Of a stretch of 64,000 nucleotides of DNA, positions 1 through 10,159 are shown in pieces (positions within the stretch are counted from its first letter, which is position 1; the number at the start of each line of letters is the position of its first letter). A model generated the notes under the pieces. The model did no database searches, was not told the DNA's origin, and saw nothing but the letters and a program-made list of their open reading frames with translations. Position numbers and translations under genes: made by a program. Origin of the DNA: Saprospiraceae bacterium (GTDB lineage Bacteria; Bacteroidota; Bacteroidia; Chitinophagales; Saprospiraceae); NCBI GenBank assembly GCA_020629715.1, contig JAHDCU010000005.1, positions 186,001-250,000 on the forward strand, read 5' to 3'.

Positions 1-167
1 GTAAACTCAAAAATCAAGATCCTTCGCAACGTGACTTTGGAGTAGGCGCCCAAATTCTCAGACATTTAGGTGCTCAACAAATAAAACTTCTAACTAATAA
101 CCCTAAAAAACGAATAGGATTGATTGGTTATGGATTAGAAATTGTAGAGAATATCAATCTAGTTTAA
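1..167 (+). CDS. ribA: GTP cyclohydrolase II (RibA/RibBA), 3' end only
   Basis: Open from the left edge (first complete codon at 3) to TAA at 165-167. The visible C-terminal 54 residues carry [24 protein letters not shown] and GYGLEIVE, which match the end of GTP cyclohydrolase II, the first committed step of riboflavin synthesis (GTP to a diamino-pyrimidinone phosphate plus formate). In Bacteroidota this domain is often fused behind DHBP synthase (RibBA); the N-terminal part lies outside the window, so fusion cannot be judged. The stop overlaps the convergent PorP-like gene by 4 bases. Confidence 0.88.
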   Translation, partial: KLKNQDPSQRDFGVGAQILRHLGAQQIKLLTNNPKKRIGLIGYGLEIVENINLV

Positions 168-1234
168 AAAGTAGGGCAATACCCCGAATCATTGTCGTAA
201 TTACCTCTATAAGTAACCGAAAATTCAAAGGAGCTTAACCCAAGTCTGCTGTCAAAAGCATCTTGTAATCCTATGTCATAAGAGACTCCAAATAAGAAGT
301 TTTTATAATCAAGTCCGATCATAGGTATGAAACTCTCAGGACTTATTCCAGAGGTATCATCAACGATGCGCAACCATGCTCCGAAGTGGATGGCCATATA
401 ATCTCGCTCATAAAACTCTATTCGAAAATCATTTCCTAGTGATAGCTCAGTATGATCTCCTTGGCTCAAGATCAATAGTCGAGGACTAATTGCAAATAAT
501 TCACTTAGCTTAAGAGACAGCGATGTGTTGAATACCATCCGACTATAAAGGTTGTTTTCCTTTTCAAGTGCAGGATCGGGGATGGTACTATTTTTATAAA
601 AAGAAACATTGGGTTGATTGAAATGGTACATGGCTACTCCAATGTTATAACTCAACGATTTGCTCGGAGATGAGGAGTAGTTTAAACCAACAGAAAAATC
701 GGGAACCGCATAATTGTTTTCAGGTAATACTTCAGAGGTATTAAGTGTATACCCATCCAGTGAATTGAATTGATCTTGAAAGAAAAGATCTTCATAGCTT
801 ATACTCCGCTGCATGACACCTAGCTGAGCTCCTAATCCCAAAAAGCTCTTCTTTTTAGCATTGATAGTTTTATGATAGGCTACGGTAAGATTAATTGCTG
901 TCGTATTGAAGTCAAATCCATTGACCCGATCACCGAAAAAGCTAAAACCTACGCCTATATAATCTTCATTAGATTTACTACCAAGTCCAAGGTCAAGCTT
1001 TAGGTCACCAGAAAAATTGGTGGTTTTAAAGGGACTCTCAAGAGCTGATCGCCACTGTTCTCGATACACCGTTCCTATTCTATAGCTGCCCGTATGTACC
1101 CCAGCTAAGGCAGGATTGATCGCAAGAGGTGTAGCATAGAATTGTGAAAAATGTGCATCTTGACCATGGGTGCTTTGGATATAGAAGATGGACAATATAC
1201 TTGTGCCGATTATCAATAAAAGGTATCTTTTCAT
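164..1234 (-). CDS. PorP/SprF family type IX secretion system membrane protein
   Basis: Predicted outer-membrane beta-barrel of the PorP/SprF family, associated with type IX secretion and gliding. A signal peptide ([20 protein letters not shown]) is followed by the family hallmark [22 protein letters not shown], then many alternating amphipathic strands, ending in a short segment after a final FSVTYRG strand. I chose the ATG at 1234 over the one at 1249. The shorter form begins with a normal signal peptide, and a TAATTTTG promoter -7 element (1247-1254) overlaps the upstream ATG. Many genomes hold several PorP-like paralogues, some fused or linked to PKD/adhesin genes. Here no such partner is adjacent, so its cargo or partner is unknown. 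Confidence 0.9.
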   Translation of the reverse strand: MKRYLLLIIGTSILSIFYIQSTHGQDAHFSQFYATPLAINPALAGVHTGSYRIGTVYREQWRSALESPFKTTNFSGDLKLDLGLGSKSNEDYIGVGFSFFGDRVNGFDFNTTAINLTVAYHKTINAKKKSFLGLGAQLGVMQRSISYEDLFFQDQFNSLDGYTLNTSEVLPENNYAVPDFSVGLNYSSSPSKSLSYNIGVAMYHFNQPNVSFYKNSTIPDPALEKENNLYSRMVFNTSLSLKLSELFAISPRLLILSQGDHTELSLGNDFRIEFYERDYMAIHFGAWLRIVDDTSGISPESFIPMIGLDYKNFLFGVSYDIGLQDAFDSRLGLSSFEFSVTYRGNYDNDSGYCPTF

Positions 1235-1246
1235 GTAAAGCATGGC

Positions 1247-1254
1247 CAAAATTA
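1247..1254 (-). promoter_or_regulatory. Bacteroidota-type -7 element (TAATTTTG)
   Basis: On the minus strand this reads TAATTTTG, matching the Bacteroidota sigma-A -7 consensus TAnnTTTG. It lies 12 bases upstream of the ATG at 1234 of the PorP-like gene. No clear TTTG -33 box is seen at the usual spacing, so this is a half-site call. Confidence 0.4.
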
Positions 1255-1328
1255 CTTAAAAACTAGGTGGATTGGTACGATTGCTGTAATCTTATAAGAC
1301 AATTAACGAGCAACACTAAAGACATCAC

Positions 1329-2132
1329 TTGGCAAAAAAACTGAAAAGAGAAGAGACTCCATATGGGATATGTCATTTATCCTCCATTCCTATAAGGAGC
1401 CATGCCAACGATCGATCTGAGATTGTTTCACAGGTTTTATTTGGAGAATGCGTATTTATACTGTCCAAAAGATCAAAAAACTGGATATACATACGATGTG
1501 CATGGGATGGCTATGAAGGATGGATAGATACTAAGCAAATCCAATATGTCTCAGAAAAAGAGTTTAATAAATATAATGCATGTTCTCACTTTGCTCTTGA
1601 GATTTGTCAACCAGTGCTAGATGAGCAAGGCCCTACACAGGTCTTACTTGGGTCTAGCTTATCAGGATTTGACGGTATGTCATTTGAGATGTTGAATCAT
1701 AAATATGTCTATACGGGTCAGGTATATGGTGCTGCCAATGAAAAGAGAATTGAATTTGTAGAGAAGATCGCTCGTAAATATCTCAAAACACCATATTTAT
1801 GGGGGGGACGGAGTCCATTTGGAATAGATTGCTCTGGTTTTGTACAGGTCGTATTTAAGATTCTTGGTATTCCGTTGAACAGAGATGCTTCACAACAGAT
1901 CAATCATGGACAAACCATTGATTTTATACATGAAGCCAAGTTAGGTGATTTAGCATTTTTCGATAATAAAGAAGGGAAGATCATACATGTGGGTATTATA
2001 CTCAATGATCAGAAGATTATACATGCCTCGGGAGAGGTACGTATCGACGATATCGACCATCAGGGAATCTTTAATGGTGATAGACGTAGCTACTCTCATC
2101 AATTAAGATTGATTAAAAGAGTAATCTGGTAA
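1329..2132 (+). CDS. SH3-domain NlpC/P60 peptidoglycan endopeptidase
   Basis: Cell-wall cysteine peptidase, expected to cut peptide stems of peptidoglycan. Residues about 10-75 form a bacterial SH3-like domain. Residues about 140-267 are the NlpC/P60 domain, with the catalytic Cys168 in GIDCSGF, His220 in IIHVGI and a third polar residue His232 in IIHAS. The frame has no ATG before about residue 117, so a TTG at 1329 is the best start that keeps the SH3 domain. No signal peptide is obvious, which is common in the Bacteroidota versions of this family (YkfC-like). It stands alone, divergent from the PorP-like gene. A role in peptide recycling is possible. Confidence 0.88.
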   Translation: MAKKLKREETPYGICHLSSIPIRSHANDRSEIVSQVLFGECVFILSKRSKNWIYIRCAWDGYEGWIDTKQIQYVSEKEFNKYNACSHFALEICQPVLDEQGPTQVLLGSSLSGFDGMSFEMLNHKYVYTGQVYGAANEKRIEFVEKIARKYLKTPYLWGGRSPFGIDCSGFVQVVFKILGIPLNRDASQQINHGQTIDFIHEAKLGDLAFFDNKEGKIIHVGIILNDQKIIHASGEVRIDDIDHQGIFNGDRRSYSHQLRLIKRVIW

Positions 2133-2223
2133 ATGCACGGATTGCTCTGTGATCTGATAATTTTATGACGGCTTTTAATTTTAACAATCTTTACTTCCTA
2201 GTTTTTATACCTAAATTAATAGT

Positions 2224-5112
2224 ATGAAAAATTTACTAGTTACACTTTTTCTTATCAGCAGTTCGTTCTTGATTGCTCAGTCAGATATGACACCAAAGGC
2301 CCAATCTGCAACGGAACGAAATGATCAATCGCTAAAGAATCAGATCATCGAACGTTCGATATTGAAGAATATAAAGTCTGAAAATATAGGACCAACCATT
2401 ATGAGCGGTCGTATCACAGATCTAGCCGTAAACCCAAATGATCCAACACATTTTTATATAGCTTATGCATCTGGTGGATTATGGGTGACGCATAATAATG
2501 GAACTACATTTTCACCAATTTTTGATCATGAAGCGGTGATGACCATAGGAGCTATAGCAGTAAATTGGGATAACGATATCATCTGGGTAGGTACTGGTGA
2601 AGTCAACTCAAGTAGATCATCATATGCAGGAAATGGTGTATATAAAAGCAGTAATCAAGGCGAATCTTGGGAATACCTTGGATTACCTGAAAGTCATCAT
2701 ATAGGACGTATTATCTTGCATCCGTCAGATGAAAATATTGCCTGGATAGCAGTTTTAGGTCACCTATATTCTGACAATGAGGAGAGAGGAGTTTATATGA
2801 CTAGTGATCAAGGTAAGACCTGGACTAAAACGTTATATGTAGATGAGAAAACAGGAGTTGTAGATCTGATCATTGATCCACAAAATGATGATCACCTTTA
2901 TGCTGCCACATGGCAACGTGAACGAAGAGCTTGGAATTTTGTAGAAGCAGGAAAAGGCTCAGGAATACATGAATCTACTGATGGAGGGAAGAATTGGACT
3001 ATGGTCTCTGGTGGAACATCAGGATTTCCACAAAATGAAGGTGTAGGTCGTATAGGTCTAGCCATGTACAATGATGGAGAAAGTTCAAAACTGTATGCAT
3101 TTTTAGATAACTACAATCGACGACCCAAGGAAGATGATAAAGATTTGAAAGATCAACTAGTAAAGGATGATTTCAAATCGATGACCAAAGAGAGCTTTGC
3201 ATCTCTAGAAGATGACCAACTAGAATCGTTTTTGAGAGACAATCGATTTCCTAAAAAATATTCAGCAAGTTCTGTAAAGTCAGATATTGCAAGTGGAAAG
3301 ATTAAGCCTTCAGCGGTAGCAGAATATCTCGAAGATGCTAATAGCCTATTGTTTGATACTCCTGTAGTAGGCGCAGAGGTATATGTGAGTGATGATTTTG
3401 GAGCATCATGGAATAAAACTCACGAAGGATATTTTGATGGTTTGATATATTCTTACGGTTATTATTTTGGACAGATTCGAGTAGCTCCGTACGATGCGGA
3501 TCGAGTCTATATCATGGGAGTTCCTATCTTAAAATCGGAGGATGGTGGAAAGTCATTCAAAAGTATCAATGGCCAAAATGTACATGTAGATCATCATGCG
3601 CTTTGGGTCAACCCTAATAAAAAAGGTCATTTGATCAATGGAAATGATGGAGGTATCAATATAAGCTACGATGATGGTGAAAACTGGATTAAGTGCAATA
3701 GCCCTGCGGTAGGACAGTTTTATTATATCAATGCAGATATGGCTGAGCCATATAATGTATATGGAGGATTGCAGGATAATGGAGTTTGGGTTGGGTCTCA
3801 TCAATATCGTGATGGAGTACGTTGGCACCAGAAAGGTAAATATCCTTACCAGGAAATCATGGGTGGAGATGGCATGCAGATCCAGATTGACAATCGAGAT
3901 AATAACACCGTGTATACGGGCTATCAATTTGGCAACTACTTTAGGATGAATGGCGATGGATCTAATAGAACATATATTACTCCCAAACATGAGCTGGGCG
4001 AGCGACCATATCGATGGAATTGGCAATCACCAATATTAATATCTCCGCACAATCAAGATATTATTTATCTAGGCTGTAATCTGCTGATGCGCAGTTTTAA
4101 CCAGGGAGAAGATTTTCAAGCAATCTCTGAAGATCTTACCAATGGTGGAAGAAAAGGGGATGTTCCTTATGGAACGCTAAGTACCATTGATGAATCGGTC
4201 TTAAAGTTTGGTTTGATTTATACAGGAAGTGATGATGGCTTGATCTATAGAACTAAAGATGCTGGAAATACTTGGAATCTCATCTCAGATAAGCTTCCTG
4301 AAAATATGTGGATCAGTAGGGTACAAGCTTCAAAGCATCAAGAGGGCCGAGTATATGCATCTCTTAACGGATACCGATGGGATGATTTTAATTCATATGT
4401 ATATCGTAGTGATGACTATGGTGATACTTGGACACATATTGGCCTCGCTCTGCCTAACGAACCCATCAATGTGATCAAAGAAGATCCTAAAAATGAAAAT
4501 ATCATCTATGTCGGATCAGATCATGGCACCTATGTTAGTCTTGATCAAGGTAACAGCTACATGTCGATCTCAAATGATATACCTCATGTTGCAGTACATG
4601 ATTTAGTGTTACATCCCAGGGAACCACATTTATTAGTGGGTACTCATGGGCGTAGTATTTATAAACTGGATATAGATCACCTACGTAGTATCGCTGATAT
4701 GGCTCAGGCGGAGTTAGTCATTTTAGAAGACTCCACAGTCAAGTATAGATCTAATGCAGGTAAAATCAGAAATATTTATTCTGAGCCTATTGAGTTTGAA
4801 ACAGAGATCGATTACTATTCTCCGACAAGCCAAACGGCGACGCTTTTGATCCAAAGCCCAAAAGGAAAGGTATTCAAAAAGATGGATGTTCAATTGGAGA
4901 AAGGCTTAGGAAGCATAAAAGTAGCTTTGGATATAGCATCCAATAAGGTGAAAGATGTTTTAAAATATGCTAATCAGGATAAAGAAAAAGATGATAAGCT
5001 AAACCTTGAAAAATCTGATGATGGCAAGTACTATTTACCTGTAGGACTTTACGAAATAGTGCTTAATTCAAAAGCTAAAAAGTCTATTAAAAAACTTGCT
5101 ATTGAAGATTAG
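2224..5112 (+). CDS. Secreted VPS10/sortilin-type BNR-repeat propeller protein
   Basis: A 962-residue exported protein of the family usually auto-named glycosyl hydrolase or sortilin-like. The signal peptide is MKNLLVTLFLISSSFLIAQ. The body is a beta-propeller with at least eight BNR/Asp-box motifs (SxDxGxxW type), for example SSNQGESW, TSDQGKTW, STDGGKNW, SDDFGASW, SYDDGENW, TKDAGNTW and SDDYGDTW. Residues about 300-375 form a charged helical insertion between blades. The last 130 residues look like a beta-sandwich and end in a lysine-rich tail. There is no T9SS sorting domain, so it is probably periplasmic or exported another way. No catalytic residues can be assigned. It probably shares a transcript with the serine hydrolase, whose start overlaps its 3' end. 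Confidence 0.85.
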   Translation: MKNLLVTLFLISSSFLIAQSDMTPKAQSATERNDQSLKNQIIERSILKNIKSENIGPTIMSGRITDLAVNPNDPTHFYIAYASGGLWVTHNNGTTFSPIFDHEAVMTIGAIAVNWDNDIIWVGTGEVNSSRSSYAGNGVYKSSNQGESWEYLGLPESHHIGRIILHPSDENIAWIAVLGHLYSDNEERGVYMTSDQGKTWTKTLYVDEKTGVVDLIIDPQNDDHLYAATWQRERRAWNFVEAGKGSGIHESTDGGKNWTMVSGGTSGFPQNEGVGRIGLAMYNDGESSKLYAFLDNYNRRPKEDDKDLKDQLVKDDFKSMTKESFASLEDDQLESFLRDNRFPKKYSASSVKSDIASGKIKPSAVAEYLEDANSLLFDTPVVGAEVYVSDDFGASWNKTHEGYFDGLIYSYGYYFGQIRVAPYDADRVYIMGVPILKSEDGGKSFKSINGQNVHVDHHALWVNPNKKGHLINGNDGGINISYDDGENWIKCNSPAVGQFYYINADMAEPYNVYGGLQDNGVWVGSHQYRDGVRWHQKGKYPYQEIMGGDGMQIQIDNRDNNTVYTGYQFGNYFRMNGDGSNRTYITPKHELGERPYRWNWQSPILISPHNQDIIYLGCNLLMRSFNQGEDFQAISEDLTNGGRKGDVPYGTLSTIDESVLKFGLIYTGSDDGLIYRTKDAGNTWNLISDKLPENMWISRVQASKHQEGRVYASLNGYRWDDFNSYVYRSDDYGDTWTHIGLALPNEPINVIKEDPKNENIIYVGSDHGTYVSLDQGNSYMSISNDIPHVAVHDLVLHPREPHLLVGTHGRSIYKLDIDHLRSIADMAQAELVILEDSTVKYRSNAGKIRNIYSEPIEFETEIDYYSPTSQTATLLIQSPKGKVFKKMDVQLEKGLGSIKVALDIASNKVKDVLKYANQDKEKDDKLNLEKSDDGKYYLPVGLYEIVLNSKAKKSIKKLAIED

Positions 5113-6403
5113 AACAAAGAGGATACTTGGGGCTATATTTCTATTTATCCTACTTATTGGATTTGTACTTTACAAGGTATACGCTGCTCCCATGCTCGGA
5201 GTATTGAATGGATACGCGGCAAAGAAAGCATGTACATGTTACTTTGCACAGGGTAAATCCTTAGATCAGATCAAAGAAATCGATCTTTCTTTTGAGCCTA
5301 TTGATATGGCAAGTCTTGATGTAAATGATAGTAACAAGTCGATGCAATCTTCAGTATATGGACTAGCAAAAAGAACCGCGGTATATCGTGGAAATTTAGG
5401 ATGTATACTTTTGAAAGGAAAGGATGACTACAATATTAGCTTCGAAAAACAAATAGGACCTTCTATTGAGCGAGAATTGGTTAAGCAGACTTCTGATAAT
5501 TTATCTTTTTTGGATAGTATGGCATTCAAGCCAGAGTGGAAAACTGAAGCTGTTTTAGTCCTGCATAGTGATACGATTGTGTATGAAAAGTATAGCGAAG
5601 GAGTCGATGAAACAACACCTTTGCTTGGATGGTCGATGACCAAAAGTATCACTAGTACATTGATAGGTATGTTGGTCAAAGAAGGGAAGCTGAGCCTTGA
5701 TGATAAGGGGCTATTCCAGGAGTGGAGTAGAGATCAGAGATCAACAATAGCTCTGAGGCAACTATTACACATGAATTCAGGACTTTACTGGGAAGAAGTA
5801 TATGACCAGATATCTACAGCTACCAATATGCTGTACAATTCCGATGATATGGTAGCATACGTCAGCAGCCAAGCTCTTCAAAATGGTCCAGGTACTTTAT
5901 GGAAATACAGCAGTGGTACATCTAATTTACTCATGGAATTAGCTCGACGTCAATTTTCATCAGATCTAGAATTTTATGATTATGTGCATGACTTCTTTGA
6001 GGAGCTGGGCATGCATTCAGCTTTCATAGAACCAGATGAATCTGGTAATCTGATAGGATCATCCTATGGTTATGCATCGGCACGAGATTGGGCTAGATTT
6101 GGTAAGTTGTATTTAGACGATGGTTTTACAAATAACAAGCAGCTCATCGATACGAGTTGGGTGGACTTCTCAAGAACTGCTGTGGATGATAAAAATCCGC
6201 AATACGGTGGTCATTTTTGGCTCAGAGCGAATATGGATAATTCTTACGAGTTGCCTGATGATTTGTACTCAGCGAATGGTTTTCAGGGGCAATATGTGAT
6301 TATTATTCCCTCTCATGACTTAGTCCTTGTAAGATTGGGGAATAATGATGCTTTCGAGGTAGAACGTTTTGTAAAAAGCACTATCGATGCATTAAAAAAT
6401 TAG
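5096..6403 (+). CDS. Membrane-anchored beta-lactamase-fold serine hydrolase
   Basis: Class C beta-lactamase/penicillin-binding-fold hydrolase, 435 residues. An N-terminal hydrophobic segment (about 10-30) suggests a membrane anchor facing the periplasm. The catalytic SxxK motif is Ser180-Met-Thr-Lys183, and the second motif is Tyr271-Ser-Ser273 (YSSG), as in the 6-aminohexanoate-dimer hydrolase/esterase branch. NGFQGQY near residue 395 fits the third active-site strand. Only TTG starts (5096 or 5102) keep the membrane segment, because the first ATG is about residue 33. The start overlaps the upstream propeller gene by 17 bases, which implies translational coupling. The substrate (ester, amide or peptide) cannot be read from sequence. 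Confidence 0.85.
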   Translation: MLLKIRTKRILGAIFLFILLIGFVLYKVYAAPMLGVLNGYAAKKACTCYFAQGKSLDQIKEIDLSFEPIDMASLDVNDSNKSMQSSVYGLAKRTAVYRGNLGCILLKGKDDYNISFEKQIGPSIERELVKQTSDNLSFLDSMAFKPEWKTEAVLVLHSDTIVYEKYSEGVDETTPLLGWSMTKSITSTLIGMLVKEGKLSLDDKGLFQEWSRDQRSTIALRQLLHMNSGLYWEEVYDQISTATNMLYNSDDMVAYVSSQALQNGPGTLWKYSSGTSNLLMELARRQFSSDLEFYDYVHDFFEELGMHSAFIEPDESGNLIGSSYGYASARDWARFGKLYLDDGFTNNKQLIDTSWVDFSRTAVDDKNPQYGGHFWLRANMDNSYELPDDLYSANGFQGQYVIIIPSHDLVLVRLGNNDAFEVERFVKSTIDALKN

Positions 6404-6412
6404 GAAGCGGGC

Positions 6413-7735
6413 TCAATCCAACTGATAGATCCTTACTTTCCTACCTTTTATTTTTTGGTTGTTGAGTCTCTTGATTATGGCATGGGTTTTTGTATTCGCT
6501 ACGGCAACAAATGCGCAATCTGTTTTTAATTCAATAACGCCTAGCTCTCCTTTTTCTAGCTCTCCCTTTTTCATGAAGAAACCTGCAATATCTCCTTTGG
6601 ATATTTTATCCCGACGACCTCCAGATACAAAGATGGTCTGCCATTGTGGGTAAGTTATTTTAGCATCATCAGTATTGAGCTCGATCCTTTCTAATGGAGG
6701 CATGTAATCTGGTAGATCTCTTTTCACCCATTTGATGATAAATGCCACCCCATGATCATGCATACGGGCAGTACGACCATTTCTATGAGTAAATTCTGGT
6801 AGTCTCTGGGGTATTTCAAAATGTATCACAAAATCCAAGGCTGGAACATCTATACCGCGACTAGCGAGATCGGTTGAGAGTAGTATATTGCTTGTACCAT
6901 TTCTAAATTTGATCAATCCTCGTTCGCGATCTCGCTGCTCTAGACCTCCATAGAAGCAAGAATGTTTCAAACGCAACTGGTCTAGATATTCACTGACTTC
7001 ATGTATGGTGTCTTTGAAGTTACAAAATACTATTCCTCTGCCTTTTGCTTCGGTTTGAAGTAAAAGTGATAGGGTTTCAAGCTTTGCCTTGTCTGGACTC
7101 TCTACCACCTTTATCTGAAGTCGATCGCTTCTTTGATCAAGATAGTTGATCGTGATCGGATCTTTAAGACCAATAAACTCTGGTAGGATTTTTAAGTCAG
7201 TCGCAGAAGTCAATATCTTTTTTTGGAGCGCATTCAGCTTTCGCAAAATCTGACTCATCTCTTTTTCAAAACCTATTTCCAAAGACTTATCGTACTCATC
7301 CAAAACAAGTATGGATACCGAGTGGGGATCTATGGTCTTAGATCTGATGTGATCGGCTATTCTACCTGGAGTACCGACTAATATGGCTGGGCTTGTTTGT
7401 AGTTCTTCTCGATCTTTACTTGCAGAGCGACCGCCATATACGACATTGATTTTGTATCCGCTGCCCATCTTACGAGCAACTTGTTCTATTTGTATAGCTA
7501 ACTCCCGCGTAGGAGTGATAATGATGGCTTGTATATCCGTCCGTTTGGGTGATAATTGATCCAATAGCGGTAATAAAAATGCCAATGTTTTCCCTGATCC
7601 GGTGGGCGAGAGGAGTACGACCTCATCATTATTACGGATAGTTTTGCGGGCCTCAAGTTGCATAGCATTGAGACGCTGTATATCAAACTTCTTAAGGATA
7701 CTATCTAATTGCTCTTGTGACATGCTCATAGCCAT
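6413..7735 (-). CDS. DbpA-like DEAD-box ATP-dependent RNA helicase
   Basis: RNA helicase with two RecA-like domains and a C-terminal DbpA-type RNA-binding (RRM-like) domain (about 365-440), so a role in 23S rRNA or ribosome assembly is likely. Motifs seen: I PTGSGKT (44-50), Ia PTRELA, Ib TPGR, II Asp146-Glu-Tyr-Asp149 (DEYD instead of DEAD), III SAT, V STDLASRGID and VI HRNGRTAR. The Ala-to-Tyr change in motif II leaves the Mg-binding acidic residues intact, so activity should be retained. ATGs at residues 1, 3 and 5 all precede the helicase fold closely; the choice is open. It is convergent with the serine hydrolase gene, 9 bases apart. Confidence 0.93.
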   Translation of the reverse strand: MAMSMSQEQLDSILKKFDIQRLNAMQLEARKTIRNNDEVVLLSPTGSGKTLAFLLPLLDQLSPKRTDIQAIIITPTRELAIQIEQVARKMGSGYKINVVYGGRSASKDREELQTSPAILVGTPGRIADHIRSKTIDPHSVSILVLDEYDKSLEIGFEKEMSQILRKLNALQKKILTSATDLKILPEFIGLKDPITINYLDQRSDRLQIKVVESPDKAKLETLSLLLQTEAKGRGIVFCNFKDTIHEVSEYLDQLRLKHSCFYGGLEQRDRERGLIKFRNGTSNILLSTDLASRGIDVPALDFVIHFEIPQRLPEFTHRNGRTARMHDHGVAFIIKWVKRDLPDYMPPLERIELNTDDAKITYPQWQTIFVSGGRRDKISKGDIAGFFMKKGELEKGELGVIELKTDCAFVAVANTKTHAIIKRLNNQKIKGRKVRIYQLD

Positions 7736-7780
7736 AAAGGTAGTGCTTGTTGCAAGAGCGGTCGCTTATCTAAGACATTA

Positions 7781-10159
7781 TTATCGGCTTACTACAGAAA
7801 TCGTAGTAGCATACTGCATCATATCTTCTGTAGTCACTTGTACCATATACAATCCAGTGGCCCAAGAAGATATATCTATCGTTGTTTTTAGTCTTTCGAT
7901 TTTGCTGGTCCAAATTTGCTGTCCAAGCGTATTGACGATGACTAGTTCACCCTGTTTTGCTCCTAAATCCTGATCAAGGCTAATATTGAAAAAATCAGTG
8001 CTTGGGTTAGGGCTTACTTTAAAAAGATTAGGAGCCCAAGTCAGATCAGCCGTACCAGAGGCTTGTTCATTATTGAAACCAATAGTCGCATCTTTAATCA
8101 CAAAATCTCCTGTTCCATTCGGTATTCTTGAGCTTGACATATTGGTGACCTGCTCTTCAGTATAGCTAGTCTCGTCTATGATACTTCCATCATCGTTAGA
8201 TAGTATGATCTCCTCTGCTTCTTTACTTAGCTTAAAGTCGGCATGTAGGCCCGGTTGATCTTCATCTTTATCAGCCCAAATGATCAAGTAGTCGTTAGGG
8301 CCGATAGTAGTACCGCTAGGGAATTGCCATTTTTCAAGATTAGCAGGGTCATCTGATAAGAATGTTTCGCTGAGGTCGATCTCAAATTCTGTGATATTAT
8401 ATAATTCTATCCAATCATCCGTCTCACCTGCCTGGTCTACTATAGTACTCGTAGAATCATTAGATGCCATAAATTCATTGATGACAATATCGCCAGGAGC
8501 AATAGTCGTCGATATTATGTTACAAACACCTAACTCCTCTAAAGATGCATTGAGATTGTCAATTCTATCTCTAAGATAACTGGGTAGTCCAAGCTCTCCA
8601 ATATCCGCTAAAAATGAATCATAAGAATCTAGTGGATGAGGATCATCTTGCAGTGCATCTTGGATGAGTAGTTTATTATCATCCATCATCGTTTGATAGC
8701 GATCCATCACGAAATGATCTTCCATCATGCTACAAAACTCCCGATAATATTGATCTTTTAATGCGGGTATCGCTAGTATCCTATTGATCAAAACCCCTTG
8801 GTTTTCGCTTTGGTCGATCGCAAAATTACCACCGCCACCACTACTGCCTGTGATGTCATCATAAAATTGTTGGCAATCTGCTGTCCAACTTCCACAACAC
8901 CCTTCACTAAACGAAATGATCTGTGCGAATACCTCGAAGTTAGATCCTGAAAAATCACCACTTGTAATAGCATGACAGTCATAGTGGCTATAGCTTGTAT
9001 TTACATTTTCGCATCGCTGATCGGAGCAATCTCCTGCTACATCAATCGCAGAGACACAGACTTGATAGTTGCCTGCCAGATCATAAGTATGTGTAGGGTT
9101 CTTTTCTGTACTTGTATTTCCATCACCAAAGTCCCATACATAACTGAGTCCAGTATTTGGCCATGAGGCATCTATGAACTGCACCGTGTTACTTCCATCT
9201 TGCAGGGTATAATAATTGGCAAATACAAAGCAATCATCACCTCCAAATCCGAGCTGTCCTCCCAGCGCCAAGTTGTAATCCCATGGGATCCAATGTATCT
9301 GACCAGTGTTGGTATCTTCATACATGTACCAGTTACGACCATGCTCCATGTAAGAATCCCAATTATTGGTAGCTACATCTACAGCTAAGGTTTTTAGGAA
9401 TAAGGGTACATTAAAGGCAGATTGTATGTTTTCTTCAAACTCGGTATCTGATGAATTATTGAGCATATCTACAAAATCAATAAATCCACTCCAATCATCT
9501 TCTTCTCTATTGGTTTTTAGGCTAAAAATATTATTGTAGTTAAATGTATTTGGACCGTTATATTCAAGCTTGCTCCAAGATAGATTTTTGAATAAGTTAC
9601 CTTCTGCATTACTAAAGTTATTCTGCAAAAATTCCTTATCGACCTGCTCTATGACTTGGTAGAGTCCCCAATACACATCATTGAAATATACTTTGGCAAA
9701 CGAAGTACGAGGTGCTTTGACCCCAACTGCTCTCAATAGATCATAGCATATTATATCTCGATGCATAGCCGGATCAGCAGTGGCATTATTGAGATTTAGC
9801 TTTCGGAGTCCATTATATCGTTTTCCAGGTACGAATTCATTAAAGTCTATTTTAAGTGGTTTTTTATCGGAATTCCACTGATATGAGGTAAAGCCTTTAA
9901 ATCGAAGACCAATGGAATCTACAACTTCTCCATTGATCTCAACACTACCCATGAGATAAGGCTTATCAGCAAATACATCGGCGTTGTTTTCATAGTTGGA
10001 TGTTAAGATCTGCCAGTAATCTGGTTCATCAAACTCAAATTTGATCTCATGCAAAGTATTAGGCGCAAATATCTGATCACCGGAGTCTTGACTCATTACT
10101 AATACATAAGAAAATATAACCAGCTGTAAGGAGAGAAAGACTGTCTTCATGGATTGCAT
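7781..10159 (-). CDS. Secreted CotH-kinase protein with PKD, lamin-tail and T9SS domains
   Basis: A 792-residue T9SS cargo protein. A signal peptide (start at Met1 or Met4) is followed by a CotH-kinase-like domain (about 25-310 and again about 446-545). CotH proteins of spores phosphorylate Ser on other proteins. Visible motifs are YWGLYQVIEQVDKEF and IPWDYNLALGG. A PKD domain (WDFGDGNTS, about 320-388) and a Cys-rich stretch (about 395-445) interrupt the CotH domain. A lamin-tail domain (INEFMASN ... DDWIELYN, about 552-690) and a type A sorting domain (VSPNPSTDFF ... SSWATGLYMVQV) end the protein. It is probably anchored at or released from the cell surface. The substrate is unknown. Confidence 0.85.
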   Translation of the reverse strand: MQSMKTVFLSLQLVIFSYVLVMSQDSGDQIFAPNTLHEIKFEFDEPDYWQILTSNYENNADVFADKPYLMGSVEINGEVVDSIGLRFKGFTSYQWNSDKKPLKIDFNEFVPGKRYNGLRKLNLNNATADPAMHRDIICYDLLRAVGVKAPRTSFAKVYFNDVYWGLYQVIEQVDKEFLQNNFSNAEGNLFKNLSWSKLEYNGPNTFNYNNIFSLKTNREEDDWSGFIDFVDMLNNSSDTEFEENIQSAFNVPLFLKTLAVDVATNNWDSYMEHGRNWYMYEDTNTGQIHWIPWDYNLALGGQLGFGGDDCFVFANYYTLQDGSNTVQFIDASWPNTGLSYVWDFGDGNTSTEKNPTHTYDLAGNYQVCVSAIDVAGDCSDQRCENVNTSYSHYDCHAITSGDFSGSNFEVFAQIISFSEGCCGSWTADCQQFYDDITGSSGGGGNFAIDQSENQGVLINRILAIPALKDQYYREFCSMMEDHFVMDRYQTMMDDNKLLIQDALQDDPHPLDSYDSFLADIGELGLPSYLRDRIDNLNASLEELGVCNIISTTIAPGDIVINEFMASNDSTSTIVDQAGETDDWIELYNITEFEIDLSETFLSDDPANLEKWQFPSGTTIGPNDYLIIWADKDEDQPGLHADFKLSKEAEEIILSNDDGSIIDETSYTEEQVTNMSSSRIPNGTGDFVIKDATIGFNNEQASGTADLTWAPNLFKVSPNPSTDFFNISLDQDLGAKQGELVIVNTLGQQIWTSKIERLKTTIDISSWATGLYMVQVTTEDMMQYATTISVVSR

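Noticed and set aside
3553-4474. Several short frames inside the propeller gene
   Set aside because: All lie within the 962-residue gene in other frames and lack conserved features.
2224-5112. Charged insertion (about residues 300-375) between propeller blades
   Set aside because: It looks unusual, but I believe similar helical insertions occur in this family, so I list it only as a domain note.
6413-7735. DEYD instead of DEAD in the helicase
   Set aside because: The Asp and Glu are intact, and DEFD/DEYD variants appear to be common in Bacteroidota helicases; activity loss is not implied.
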